Origin: Hymenobacter radiodurans
GTDB lineage: Bacteria > Bacteroidota > Bacteroidia > Cytophagales > Hymenobacteraceae
Direction of reading: 5' to 3'
Assembly: GCF_004355185.1 (NCBI RefSeq)
Contig: NZ_CP037922.1
Span: 1 to 64,000, forward strand
DNA: 64,000 nt
Shown: positions 25,900-35,598 of the stretch, one piece after another
Numbering within the stretch: the first letter of the stretch is position 1
How the letters are laid out: each line of letters begins with the position of its first letter
The notes under the pieces: generated by a model
Database searches by the model: none
What the model was told of the DNA's origin: nothing
What the model saw: the letters and a program-made list of their open reading frames with translations, nothing else
Program-made: the position numbers and the translations under genes

Positions 25900-27793
25900 A
25901 TGGGCAAAAAGCACAAACCTGATTTTAACGCCGGCCGCAATGGCCGCAACGACTCTCGTCCTTCCGGTAATGCGGGTGGCTCGGAGGGATTCCGCAAGTC
26001 TTCGGACCGCCCGGCTAATCGGGACGGCAATGACTTCCGGCGGGGCAGCGACTTTCCTTCGCGTCCTGCTTTTGGTCGGCCTAACCCTGGTGGTAACATC
26101 GGCGGCGGTGGTCGCTTTGGTGGAGGAAACGCAGGAGGCAAATTTGGTGATAGAGGTAGCCGGCCAAGCGGCGGTGATTTCGGTCGGGGGGATGAGCGCG
26201 GACCACGCGGCAACTTTGCCCCCGACGCGACAGCGACAGTCGCCCGCCTTTCAACCGCAACAATAACGAACGCCCCACTCGCTCGTTTGACCGTGATGCT
26301 CCGCGTCGCTTTGACGACCGCCGCGACAGTGGCTTTGGTCGCGACCGTGACCGCGCTGATGAGCGGCCTGCACAACCTTATCAGCCCAAGGCTAATTGGC
26401 CCGGCCAGCCGTACCGGCAGGAGGGCAAGCCCGCCGTTCCACGTGGTGGAGCTGGGGAGCGCAATCGAAAGTTTAACAAGGTAAATCCTTTCGAAACCGA
26501 TAAGCCCACCCCAACAAAAACTCCGTACGAACCTGATACCCTCCGTGACTCACGCAATGATGAGTCGGGTCCGGACCGTCCAATCCGTCCGGCGCGGCCT
26601 TTCGATTTCAAAAATGCCCCCAGGACAGAGACACCGACCGAGGCGACCAGCGCCGGGAAGGTGGCTACGAGCGGCGCGACCGCAACGAAGGCAGCTTCGG
26701 CGGCCCACGTCGCGATGATGACCGCAGTAAATTTGCCCCCCGCGGTGAGCAGCGCCGCGAAGGTGGATTTGGTAACCATAACACCGATGATAAGCGCGGC
26801 AATTTTGCCCCCCGCAGCACCGGTGAGCGCGGAAACTACGGCGACCGGAACAAGGCTGGTGGCCGCGACTTTGGCTCCTCGGCTCCCCGCGACGCCCGGC
26901 CATTTGGTGAGCGCCCGGCGCGACCCGAGAATCGGCCGGCACGTGATGCTAGCAGCAACCGGGCAGATAAGCCTAAGCGTGACGAAGTGCCTGGTGAAGC
27001 TCCCGCTTACAAGAACCTAAAGTTTTACGAAGAGGATAAAACCCGCGGCAACAAGCGTCGGCGCGAGGAAGATGATTCGGCCGGTGATACTCTGCGCTTG
27101 AATCGCTACATCGCTAATGCGGGTGTTTGCTCACGGCGTGAGGCGGATGCGCTTATCGCCGCCGGTGAAATTCGGGTGAATGGCGAGGTAGTTACCGAAA
27201 TGGGCTACCAAGTACAGCCCACTGATACCGTGCAGTATGGCAAAACCAACCTCAAGCGTGAAAAAGAGGTGTATGTACTGCTCAACAAGCCAAAAGACTT
27301 CATCACTACTACCGATGACCCAGAGGGTCGCAAAACGGTAATGGATCTGGTGGCTACTGCCTCCAAGGAGCGCATCTTCCCGGTCGGTCGCCTAGACCGT
27401 AACACAACTGGTTTGCTGCTCTTCACTAATGATGGTGAGGTGGCCCAAAAGCTTACGCATCCGTCGCACAAGAACAAGAAGATCTATCAGGTAGAGCTGA
27501 ACACACCGCTCACCGAAGATCATCTGCGCCAGATTGCCGAAGGTGTTGAGCTGGAAGATGGCAAAGCGGAGGTTGATGATGTGGCCGTGGTAGCGGGCAA
27601 TGCGCACTTTGTGGGCGTTGAGCTGCACATTGGTCGCAACCGCATTGTGCGCCGCATATTTGAGCACTTGGGTTATGAGGTAGTTTCTCTGGACCGGGTG
27701 CAGTATGCAGGACTTACTAAAAAAGATTTGCCCCGTGGCAAGTGGCGCTATCTGAACGAGAAGGAAGTTATTCGCCTGAAGTATTTCTTGTAA
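25900..27793 (+). CDS. rluB: Pseudouridine synthase, RluB/RsuA family, with long low-complexity N-terminus (two frame breaks)
   Basis: rRNA pseudouridine synthase. The C-terminal 250 residues hold an S4 RNA-binding domain (LRLNRYIANAGVCSRREADALI region) and the synthase domain, with the catalytic aspartate in VGRLDRNTTGLLLFTNDG. In front is a basic, disordered extension of about 380 residues rich in R, G, D, N and P, with FAPR/APQ units. As given the frame is broken twice: five C at 26219-26223 and five C at 26617-26621. A sixth C at each gives one reading frame of about 632 codons (NFAPRRDSDSRPPFN... and KNAPQDRDTDRGDQR...). The extension is in the style of RNA-binding RG-rich tails; similar extensions are common in Bacteroidota homologues. 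Confidence 0.88.
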
Positions 27794-27805
27794 GAAGCAA
27801 CCAAC

Positions 27806-27853
27806 GGACGCTTTACCGACTCATGTTCAAGTTGGTAAGGCGTCCTTTGCTTT
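27806..27853 (+). terminator. Terminator after the rluB-like gene
   Basis: GGACGCTTTACCGAC pairs with GTTGGTAAGGCGTCC with minor mismatches, followed by TTTGCTTTT. Confidence 0.65.
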
Positions 27854-27980
27854 TGGCGCTCCCTAGCCGCTCTTAGTTTTTCTATCCAATTACTCCGACT
27901 GCCTTCAGCCAAATTTAGCCAGCTATTTTTCCACAAATGAAGAGCGAGCTAAACTAACGCCGTAGGTAAGCCCTGTTTCC

Positions 27981-28733
27981 ATGCGCACCCTCACCCTCGA
28001 CATTGGCAATACCACCGTGAAATACGGTTGCTTCGAGGATGATGTGCTGCGCGAAAACGCCATTGCTCAGACGAAAGAGCAAGTTAATGAGGTCGTAGAG
28101 CGATGGAAGCCAGCCCACGTTATTCTAGCGTCGGTGGCGGAGCCAACAGATGCGTGGGCAGCTGAAGTGCGCGCCCGAGTGGCAGGGAAAGTAGTGGAGT
28201 TCAAACCGGCGTCTACGCCTTTACCTATTCGTAATGGATATGCCACTCCCCAGACCCTCGGCGCTGATCGGCTAGCGGCGGCGGTAGGCGCTGCGTGGCT
28301 CCGGCCGGGTTGCGACTCGCTGATTATCGATGCCGGTACAGCTATTAAATGCGACTGGGTAGAAGGCGGTCATACGTTCCGGGGCGGTAGTATTGCGCCG
28401 GGGCTGCGGCTACGCTTTCAGGCGCTACACACGTTTACGGGCCGGCTGCCGTTACTAGAAATGCCCCCCGACCTGCTAACTGAGATTCCACTCACTGGCA
28501 CTGACACGGAGTCGGCCATTCGTAGTGGAGTGCTTAATGGGGCCGTGGCAGAAGTGAATGGAATACTTGATCAGTACCGTGCTCAGCGGCCCGCTTTAAG
28601 TGTACTCTTGGCGGGTGGCGACGCACCCTTTTTTCAATCGCGGCTCAAAGGCCCTATCTTTGTAATTCCCGAACTCGTGCTGCTCGGGCTTCACCGAATA
28701 TTGGTGCATACCATTGACTATGTGGAAGAATAA
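27981..28733 (+). CDS. coaX: Type III pantothenate kinase
   Basis: First committed step of coenzyme A synthesis, phosphorylating pantothenate. The 250-residue protein has the ASKHA-fold motifs of CoaX: TLDIGNTTVKYG at residue 5 (phosphate-1), TLGADRLAAAVGAAW near residue 93, and IIDAGTAIKCDWV near residue 115, where the catalytic aspartate is expected. It complements panC and panD elsewhere in the window. Its 3' end overlaps the next gene by 14 bases. An in-frame G6C word encodes EMPPD. Confidence 0.95.
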   Translation: MRTLTLDIGNTTVKYGCFEDDVLRENAIAQTKEQVNEVVERWKPAHVILASVAEPTDAWAAEVRARVAGKVVEFKPASTPLPIRNGYATPQTLGADRLAAAVGAAWLRPGCDSLIIDAGTAIKCDWVEGGHTFRGGSIAPGLRLRFQALHTFTGRLPLLEMPPDLLTEIPLTGTDTESAIRSGVLNGAVAEVNGILDQYRAQRPALSVLLAGGDAPFFQSRLKGPIFVIPELVLLGLHRILVHTIDYVEE

Positions 28734-30061
28734 ATTAGCCGGCGTGGTCGGTTTTGGGTTGATGGGTCTGGCAACAGCGCCGCAAAGCCAAGGACAAGGG
28801 CTGGGCAACTCGCCGTACTCGCGCTTGGGTCTGGGCGATTTCAACCTCAATACTGGCGGGGTGCGTCAGCAAGGAATGGGCGGTGTCGGTTTGGCCGCGC
28901 CCAATAGCATTCATATCAACGAGTTGAACCCGGCTTTGCTTTATTACACAGCTCGTACGACTTACGAAATGGCTGTGAATGGGCAAATCAAAACGCTTCG
29001 TAACCAAACAAACTCTCAGCGCGACGGAAGTGGTACGCTGGGCTACTTGGCCTTGGCCGTGCCGCTGTCCAAAAGCTGGGCTGGCGCTGTTGGTCTCAAG
29101 CCGTACAGCGCCGTCGATTATGAGAGCAATGTAGTCGAAACCGTAGCCTCTGGTCCAACTGGTACGCAAGTGCTCAAGCGTTACCAAGGCGAAGGTGGCC
29201 TCTCGGAAGCGTACATAGGGCAGGCATACCGATTGGCTAAAGGCCTGACGGTGGGCGGTACGGCCGCGTACGTATTTGGTAGCATTGACCAGCGCGTAGC
29301 TACACAAGTGGCGCCCGCAGACGTTACTGATGCATCGCAGCTAGCCAGTGTAGTATTGCTGGAACACGTACGCTACTCCGATTTCACCTTTCGGGGAGCG
29401 GCACATTATCGGGGTGCTATCAACAGCAAGCTCAACTATAGCTTGGGGGGCGTTTACACCTTCCGGTCGAGCATAGATGGCGTGCGCAACACTTCTCTGG
29501 ACCGCGAAGATGTAGCTGGCAATCAGCTGGAGCGTATTCAGCTAGAAGATAGCCAGAAAGGCGAGGCCCGCGTGCCCGCTATGGCCCAGTTCGGCATTAG
29601 CATCGACAACAACAAAAACTTCAGCGCCAACCTCGATGTAGCGCACCAGCAATGGTCGAAGTTTCGCTCGTTCGGTATAGCTGGTGGTGCCACCACCGGA
29701 ATAGCTTTGGACAACACAGTACGTGTAGGTCTGGGGGCGAATATACCCCGATCCCACCTCCGTGGACAGCTACTTCAAGCGCGTGACTTACCGCGCAGGC
29801 ATAAGCGCCACCCAACTGCCTTACCGCCCTGAAGGACAAACATTGTACGACCGGGCGATAAGCTGGGGCTTTAGCCTCCCCGTACCATCGGCCACGCCGT
29901 TGGAAGCTGCTAGCATGAACTTGGCCTTCACCTATGGGCAGCGTGGCAACACTGACATTAACTTGGCGAACCCCAACGGCAACGTGCGCGAGGACTATGT
30001 GCGAGTGCAAGTGGGCTTAACGCTAAACAACCGCTGGTTTATTAAACGGCGCATTGAGTAA
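28720..30061 (+). CDS. Outer-membrane beta-barrel protein (frame broken near 29737)
   Basis: Probably an outer-membrane barrel with an N-terminal signal (KLAGVVGFGLMGLATAPQSQGQG) and the start NSPYSRLGLGDFN...QGMGGVGLA, typical of a Bacteroidota family of FadL/OmpP1-like transport-associated proteins encoded next to coaX and lptC. The middle has alternating hydrophobic beta patterns and ends VGLTLNNRWFIKRRIE. As given, the frame ends at 29832: the run at 29733-29737 has five G. A sixth G restores GLGGEYTPDPTSVDSYFKRV and joins both halves into about 447 codons. The ATG overlaps the coaX end, so the genes are translationally coupled. Confidence 0.83.
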
Positions 30062-30074
30062 CCGAGGGGCGCGC

Positions 30075-30638
30075 ATGCTAACGCATAGTCGTAGTTGGAT
30101 GAAGCTCCTGGGGGGCATTTTGCTGGTGGCCGGTTTGAGTACGGGTTGCCAGAAGAATGACGCCGAGGTCAAAAAGAAAGTAGTGTACAATGGGCCACTG
30201 CTGGAAGCCACCAACGTAACAATGCTCGTCAGCGACTCGGCTAAGCTCCAAATCAAGCTGACGGCTCCCGTATCGCAGCAATTCGAAAGCGGCGACCAAG
30301 TGTACCCGAAGGGCATGAAGGTGACGTTCTATTCCAAAAATGGCGGCATCGTGAATACCCTGCAGGGTAAGTACGGCCGGTACGACAAAGCCAAAGACCT
30401 GTATCTAGTACGCAATGACGTGCGGGTGAGCAATGAGGAGAAGAAGCAAAAAATGAACTCCGAAGAGCTGTATTACGACAAGCAAAAGGCCATCATCTAC
30501 ACTGAAAAGTTCGTGCGCGTCGAAACGCCTACCGAAATTCTGACAGGTACCGGCCTGACGGCCAACCAGAATTTCTCGCGCTACAAGATTCTTAAGCCCG
30601 CGGGCGTCTTCACCGTTGAGGCACCAGTAGAGGAATAA
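30075..30638 (+). CDS. lptC: LPS export periplasmic/lipoprotein component LptC
   Basis: A 187-residue protein with a lipobox-ended signal (KLLGGILLVAGLSTGC) and the LptC/OstA-like beta-jellyroll region (NVTMLVSDSAKLQIKLTAP and YPKGMKVTFYSKNG). By family it receives lipopolysaccharide from the LptBFG transporter and passes it across the periplasm. The ATG at 30075 was chosen because it gives a compact lipoprotein signal; an in-frame TTG at 30054 overlaps the preceding gene. lptB lies 11 kb downstream. An in-frame G6C word encodes LGGI within the signal. Confidence 0.87.
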   Translation: MLTHSRSWMKLLGGILLVAGLSTGCQKNDAEVKKKVVYNGPLLEATNVTMLVSDSAKLQIKLTAPVSQQFESGDQVYPKGMKVTFYSKNGGIVNTLQGKYGRYDKAKDLYLVRNDVRVSNEEKKQKMNSEELYYDKQKAIIYTEKFVRVETPTEILTGTGLTANQNFSRYKILKPAGVFTVEAPVEE

Positions 30639-30694
30639 AAAAGCCCCAGCCATGCGGGTAAATTATTTCCTGCATGACTGGGGGGCTTTTTTAA
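30639..30694 (+). terminator. Terminator after lptC, with an embedded G6C word
   Basis: AAAAAAGCCCCAG...CATGC and GCATGACTGGGGGGCTTTTTT form a hairpin with unequal G/C runs. The downstream arm contains the dispersed motif at 30680-30685. Confidence 0.75.
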
Positions 30695-30747
30695 GCGACC
30701 ACACCACTTATCCAACGCTCTGCGTTGGCTTCACTTTTTCTAACCGC

Positions 30748-31026
30748 ATGGATTTTCAATTTGATAGAGCGCTGGGGCGCACCGTGCTGTTTTCCGTGGC
30801 AGTAGTAGCCTTAGTTATTGGCGTGTACGAGACCATCATGTCGAATAGTCTGGACGCCATTTCGCGTAATTATTGGCTGTTTATGGTGTCGTTTGCCTGC
30901 ATGATGTGGTATCGCTACCTGGGCCAAACCAAAGCCAATATTCCCGGTCCGACTGCGCCCACGAAGCCTGCGCCCACCAAATCACAGTCGCGCAACGTTG
31001 CTCCGCGCAAAAAAGGCCGCCGCTAG
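30748..31026 (+). CDS. Small membrane protein
   Basis: A 92-residue protein with two membrane helices (RTVLFSVAVVALVIGVYETI and YWLFMVSFACMMWYRYL) and a basic, Pro/Lys/Arg-rich C-terminus (PTKPAPTKSQSRNVAPRKKG). I do not recognise a family with a known function; similar two-helix proteins occur near lptC and PpiD genes in Cytophagales. The ATG at 30748 lies about 50 bases after the terminator. Confidence 0.65.
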   Translation: MDFQFDRALGRTVLFSVAVVALVIGVYETIMSNSLDAISRNYWLFMVSFACMMWYRYLGQTKANIPGPTAPTKPAPTKSQSRNVAPRKKGRR

Positions 31027-31133
31027 ACGATCGTCTGCTGGGGGCATTCTAGCAATGCGCTTTGAATGTCCGGCGGATTCTGGTTATTTTGCGCCTCTTT
31101 CCACTTTTCTATACTGCGCTTTTTTTCAAGTAC

Positions 31134-33259
31134 ATGGCATTAATTAACACGATTCGAGAAAAATCGGGCTGGGCCGTCGGCGCCATCGTTTTTGGCCTGC
31201 TGCTATTCATTATCGGCGGCGACCTGATCTCGGGCCAGAACCGCCTCTTCAATCGTAACGATACGACGGTAGGGGAGATATCCGGTGAAAAAGTGGAGCT
31301 CAACGAATTCAATAATACCCTTGAGCAAGCCAAGCAGGCTTTTATCGCGCAACAGGGCCGTCAGCCCGACGAAAACACCCTTGGCTACCTGCGCGACCAG
31401 GCTTGGAACCAGACCATTTATCGCATCGCTTTTAAGGAGCAATTCGAAGCGCTGGGCTTAGAAGTAAGCGAAGATGAACTCTACGACATGGTGCAGGGCC
31501 GCAATGTGCACCCCAGCATCCGCCAAGCTTTCTCTGACCCACAAACTGGCCAGTTCGACCGCAATAAGGTTGTAGAATACCTGCGCAACCTCGACAAATT
31601 GCCCCCCAAGCCCAAGATCAGTGGCGGAATTTTGAGGCCGGCCTTACCCCTGACCGCCTAGCTACCAAGTATAATAACCTGATCAAGCTAAGCACCTACG
31701 TAACGTCGGCTGAGGCTAAGCGCTTCAACGAAGCTCAGAACACTCGCGCCAACATCCGTTACCTCATCGTGCCTTACTTCTCTATTTCGGATTCGTCCGT
31801 AAAAGTGACGGACGCGCAATTGCAGGCTTATCTGGATAAGAACAAAGGCCGCTACAAGGTGGAAGATGGTCGCGACATCGAATACGTGAGCATTCCGGTA
31901 ACGGCTTCGAAAGAAGATAGCGCCTCCGTTCGTGCTTCTGTTGATCAGCTAACGGCTCAGTTCCGCTCAGCACTCAACGATTCGTTGTTCGCCAAGCTCA
32001 ACTCCGACCAGCCGTACAGCGGTGCCTACGTTTCGCCCGCTGATCTGCCCGAGAAACTCCGCGAGCAGTTGCCCTTGCAAGTAGGCCAGGTGTATGGTCC
32101 TTACGCCGAGAATGGTGTCTATTCAATCTTTAAAGTTATTGGCCAAAAAGCCGGTGCTCAGCCTGCCGCCCGCGCCAGCCACATTCTTATCAAGCCAGAA
32201 AACACAACTCCCGAAGCAAAAGCTGCTGCACTAGCTAAGGCAAAAGATGTGTTGGCTCAAATCAAAGGTGGTGCTGATTTCGCTGCTATGGCTCGTCAGT
32301 ACGGTACCGATGGTACCACCGCTACCGGCGGCGACTTAGGCTGGTTCACGCAAGGCCGCATGGTGCCAGAGTTCGAGAAAGCTATTTTCGGGGCTACAGC
32401 CGCTGGCTTGTTGCCTAATCCGGTAGAAACCTCTTTCGGTTACCACATCATCAAGGTTACGGCTCCCAAAACCAATCAGACCTACCAGATAGCCGCCGTA
32501 CAGAAGAACCTTGTACCAAGTGAAACTACCCGTGAGGCGGCTTACCAGAAAGCACAAGAGCTGAAAGGCGCTGCTACCAACTTAGAGGCTTTCCGCAAAG
32601 CAGTGGCTGCTGATAAATCGCTGCAAAAGCTAGAGGTGAAAGGCCTTGGCCGCGGTGACCAAGCCGTGAACAACCTACAAGGTGCCCGGGCAATCGTGCG
32701 TTGGGCTTTCGGTGCAAACCAAGGCGGCCCAGAAACCAAAATTGGTGATGTGTCGGAGGTTTTTGAAATCGGCGACCAATATGTGATTGCTGCCCTCACC
32801 GGCGAGCGCACGAAAGGCACCGCTGATGTAGCCAGCATCCGGCCTGAACTGACTGCCGCAGTTCGCAACGAAATGAAGGCTCAGCAGATCATGGAGAAGT
32901 TGAAAGGCAAAACGGGTACGCTGGAGCAAATTGCCGCCGCTTACGGTTCGCAAGCCCAGGTAAAGACTGCTAACGACGTAGTTGCCAGCTCTGGCATCAT
33001 TCAGGGCTTAGGTGCTGAGCCCGTAGCTGTGGGTAAAGTATTCGGGTTGAAGCCCGGCCAGAAGTCCACGCCTATCCAGGGTGAGCAAGGTGTCGTAATT
33101 GTGGAGCCAGTGAGCATCACGCCAGCCGCTGCTCCTGCCGATTTGAAGGCTGTTCGTCAGCAGCTTGCTTCGCAGCGCACTGCCCGCGCCGATGGCGCCA
33201 TCTACGAGGCGGTAAAAGCGAATGCTAACATCAAAGACGAGCGCACGAAGTTCTTTTAA
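31134..33259 (+). CDS. PpiD/SurA-type peptidyl-prolyl isomerase (frame broken near 31605)
   Basis: Membrane-anchored periplasmic foldase for outer-membrane and secreted proteins. The ATG at 31134 gives ALINTIREKSGWAVGAIVFG then LLLFIIGG, the single N-terminal anchor. A SurA_N-like chaperone region follows (ISGEKVELNEFNNTLEQAKQ), then a PPIC/parvulin domain near residues 350-450 (ASHILIKPENTTPEAK and GGDLGWFTQGRMVPEFEKAIF), then a long C-terminal extension. As given, the frame stops at 31661; the run at 31602-31607 has six C, and a seventh restores KLPPQAQDQWRNFEAG. The corrected protein has about 708 residues, normal for the family. Confidence 0.88.
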
Positions 33260-33279
33260 ATCAACGTTACTAAGTCATT

Positions 33280-33312
33280 GAAAAAGGGCCGCATAAGCGG
33301 CCCTTTTTTTTG
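33280..33312 (+). terminator. Terminator of the PpiD-type gene
   Basis: AAAAAGGGCCGC-ATAA-GCGGCCC followed by eight or more T is a textbook hairpin. Confidence 0.9.
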
Positions 33313-33481
33313 TTGCGTGTATTTACCTCGGTCCCAAATGCGCCTCCTGGTATTCTGAATGAAGGGAGGGATTATGCTAACTGGATTATGCCGATCTTTT
33401 ACTCGCGCATCACTTTTTTCTCGATAGTGAAATGAAACTGGCGTCTAACCAGTTATTTGCACACTTCATCAATCCGCCGTT

Positions 33482-35314
33482 ATGCTGTTCCCTGATCTTC
33501 GTCAGCTTCGTTTTGCTTTTTTGATTCTGCTAGGTGTGGGTCTGTCGGTGCCGCTGCATGCTCAGCAGGAGGAGGGCGGCGATATTGCCTTGGCCCGCGA
33601 GTACGTGCGCAAGGGCGAAAATGAAAAAGCCGTTTTCCTCTTTGGTCGTTTGCGTGCCGATGAGCAGCTGGCCCCCAATGTATTGCCCGATTATGTGAGC
33701 GCTCTGCAAGCGCTAAAGCGTCACAAGGACGCTGAGAAGCTCGTGAAGAAGGCGGTTCGGCAGCAACCCAAAGAAGTTAGTTACGGCGTGCTGCTGGGGG
33801 GCATTTATACCGCCAGTGGCGACGAAGCAGCGGCTAATAAGCAATATGAAAAAGTAATAAGTCAGCTTACGAGCGAGCAAGTGGTGCCCGTAGCCACGGA
33901 GTTCATGAAGCGTAAGCTTCCGGAGTGGGCCGAGAAAACGTATCTGCGCGGCCGTCAGTTAGCCGGCAACGAGACTGAATTTGCCCCCCAGCTCATTCAG
34001 CTGTACACCCAGAGCGGGCAAAATGCCCCCCTGATGGCCGAAACGCTGCGTCTAATCCGCGACGATGACCGGCAATTACCCTTCGTGCGCAACATGCTCC
34101 AGAATAGCTTGCGCGAGGAAAAAGACTTTGACGCTTTGGAAAAGATCTTGCTCACGAATGTGCAGCAGAACCCCGACCAAGTAGTGTACAGCGAGCTGCT
34201 ACTGTGGCTACAGGTGCAGCGCCGTGACTTCACCGGGGCTCTCGTGCAGGCTAAAGCCCTCGATCGCCGTTCTCGGGCCGAAGGTGGCCGCGTGCTGGAT
34301 TTAGCTGCTATTGCCCAGCGCAACAAAGATTACGAAAGCGCTATTGCCGGCTACGAGTACGTGATTCGAGAGCACCGCCAAGGGCCGTTTTATCCCGTGG
34401 CTCGCCAACGCCTAGTGCAAACCCGCGAAGAGCAGGTGCGCAATACCTTTCCGATTGATGTAGCCAAAATCCGTAGCCTCATCACCGAGTATGAGCAGGT
34501 ACTTACCGAGCTAGGTCGCACGCCCGAAACTGCCCCAGTACTGCGCAACATGGCTACGCTCTACGCTTTTCAGCTCGACGATAAGCCGAAGGCCATGGCC
34601 CTTTTGCAGCAGGTAATTGATATGCCCCGCGCTAGCCTGACGGTGGTAGACGACGCCAAGCTTAACCTCGCCGATATCTATCTGCTGCGCAATGAGCCTT
34701 GGGAAGCTACGCTGCTGTATTCGCAGGTGGAAAAGTCCCACAAGGACTCGCCGGTTGGGTATGACGCCAAGCTGCGTAACGCCCGCCTGAATTATTATGC
34801 TGGTAACTTCAAGCTAGCCCAAAGCCACCTCGATATTCTCAAGCAAGCCACCAGCCGCGAAATTGCCAACGATGCTATGCAGCTCAGTCTGCTCATCACC
34901 GACAACACTGCTCAGGATACGTCTGGCGTGGCCCTGCGTGAGTATGCAATCGTGGAGCAGCTGGTATTTCAGAATAAGCTCACGGAAGCGTTGAAGGGCC
35001 TCGATAACCTCTTGCAGAAATACCCCGGCCATGCCCTCACCGATGATGCTTGGTATCTGAAAGGCCAGCTTCAGCGTCGTATCGGTGATTACCAAGGGGC
35101 CGTTACAACGCTCAGCCGCATCACTGGCAATCCCAAGTACGACGTGCTCAGCGATGATGCCCTCTTCCTGACAGCCACGATTATGGAAGAAGACGTGAAA
35201 GATCAGGCCAAAGCCCAAGAGCTATACAATCAGGTTCTGGTGAAGTATCCGGGGAGTATTTATGTGGCCGAAGCCCGTAAGCGCTTCCGCAAGCTGCGCG
35301 GTGATAACTCATAG
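33482..35314 (+). CDS. Tetratricopeptide repeat protein
   Basis: A 610-residue exported or periplasmic protein with a signal peptide (RFAFLILLGVGLSVPLHAQ) and TPR-like repeats throughout (AREYVRKGENEKAVFLFGRL; VSALQALKRHKDAEKLVKKA; ILYKGQLQRR-type repeats near the end, e.g. ALTDDAWYLKGQLQRRIGDY). The C-terminus YNQVLVKYPGSIYVAEARKR is typical of Bacteroidota TPR scaffolds of unknown partner. Two closely spaced G6C words lie near 33984 and 34026, encoding FAPQ and NAPL. Confidence 0.85.
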   Translation: MLFPDLRQLRFAFLILLGVGLSVPLHAQQEEGGDIALAREYVRKGENEKAVFLFGRLRADEQLAPNVLPDYVSALQALKRHKDAEKLVKKAVRQQPKEVSYGVLLGGIYTASGDEAAANKQYEKVISQLTSEQVVPVATEFMKRKLPEWAEKTYLRGRQLAGNETEFAPQLIQLYTQSGQNAPLMAETLRLIRDDDRQLPFVRNMLQNSLREEKDFDALEKILLTNVQQNPDQVVYSELLLWLQVQRRDFTGALVQAKALDRRSRAEGGRVLDLAAIAQRNKDYESAIAGYEYVIREHRQGPFYPVARQRLVQTREEQVRNTFPIDVAKIRSLITEYEQVLTELGRTPETAPVLRNMATLYAFQLDDKPKAMALLQQVIDMPRASLTVVDDAKLNLADIYLLRNEPWEATLLYSQVEKSHKDSPVGYDAKLRNARLNYYAGNFKLAQSHLDILKQATSREIANDAMQLSLLITDNTAQDTSGVALREYAIVEQLVFQNKLTEALKGLDNLLQKYPGHALTDDAWYLKGQLQRRIGDYQGAVTTLSRITGNPKYDVLSDDALFLTATIMEEDVKDQAKAQELYNQVLVKYPGSIYVAEARKRFRKLRGDNS

Positions 35315-35371
35315 AAAGCGGGGCAAAAGCGTAGTTATTGCTTACCCTAACCAGTTGCGATTTGCGCTCGT

Positions 35372-35485
35372 CTAGGAAAAGAAAATAAACAGTAGCGCAA
35401 TGAACAGTATGAAAACCAGGTACATCAGCCCATCAGTGAGGATATATTGCCGGTATTGCTGGTAAAACGCGCGAAGCTTTTTCAT
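35372..35485 (-). CDS. Very small single-helix membrane protein (37 residues)
   Basis: A short reading frame not obvious at usual length cut-offs. It starts MKKLRAFYQQYRQYILTDGL, followed by a single hydrophobic helix (MYLVFILFIALLFIFF) and a stop. On the minus strand a -7 box (TATTTTTG, 35513-35520) lies upstream, directly followed by the G6C word. Its function is unknown. It is divergent from recJ. Confidence 0.6.
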   Translation of the reverse strand: MKKLRAFYQQYRQYILTDGLMYLVFILFIALLFIFFS

Positions 35486-35512
35486 AAAGTACTGGGGCAA
35501 AAGACTGGGGGG

Positions 35513-35520
35513 CAAAAATA
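35513..35520 (-). promoter_or_regulatory. -7 box of the 37-residue protein gene
   Basis: On the minus strand TATTTTTG, an exact TAnnTTTG match, is followed immediately by CCCCCC of the dispersed motif. Confidence 0.5.
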
Positions 35521-35552
35521 CGCATTAGTGGGCGAGGCGGCATTTTTCTGCT

Positions 35553-35560
35553 TACTTTTG
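35553..35560 (+). promoter_or_regulatory. -7 box of recJ
   Basis: TACTTTTG, an exact TAnnTTTG match, lies 38 bases before the ATG at 35599. Confidence 0.6.
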
Positions 35561-35598
35561 GAGTCGTCGTCCGCTGTAGGCGACCCCCGCCGACTAGT

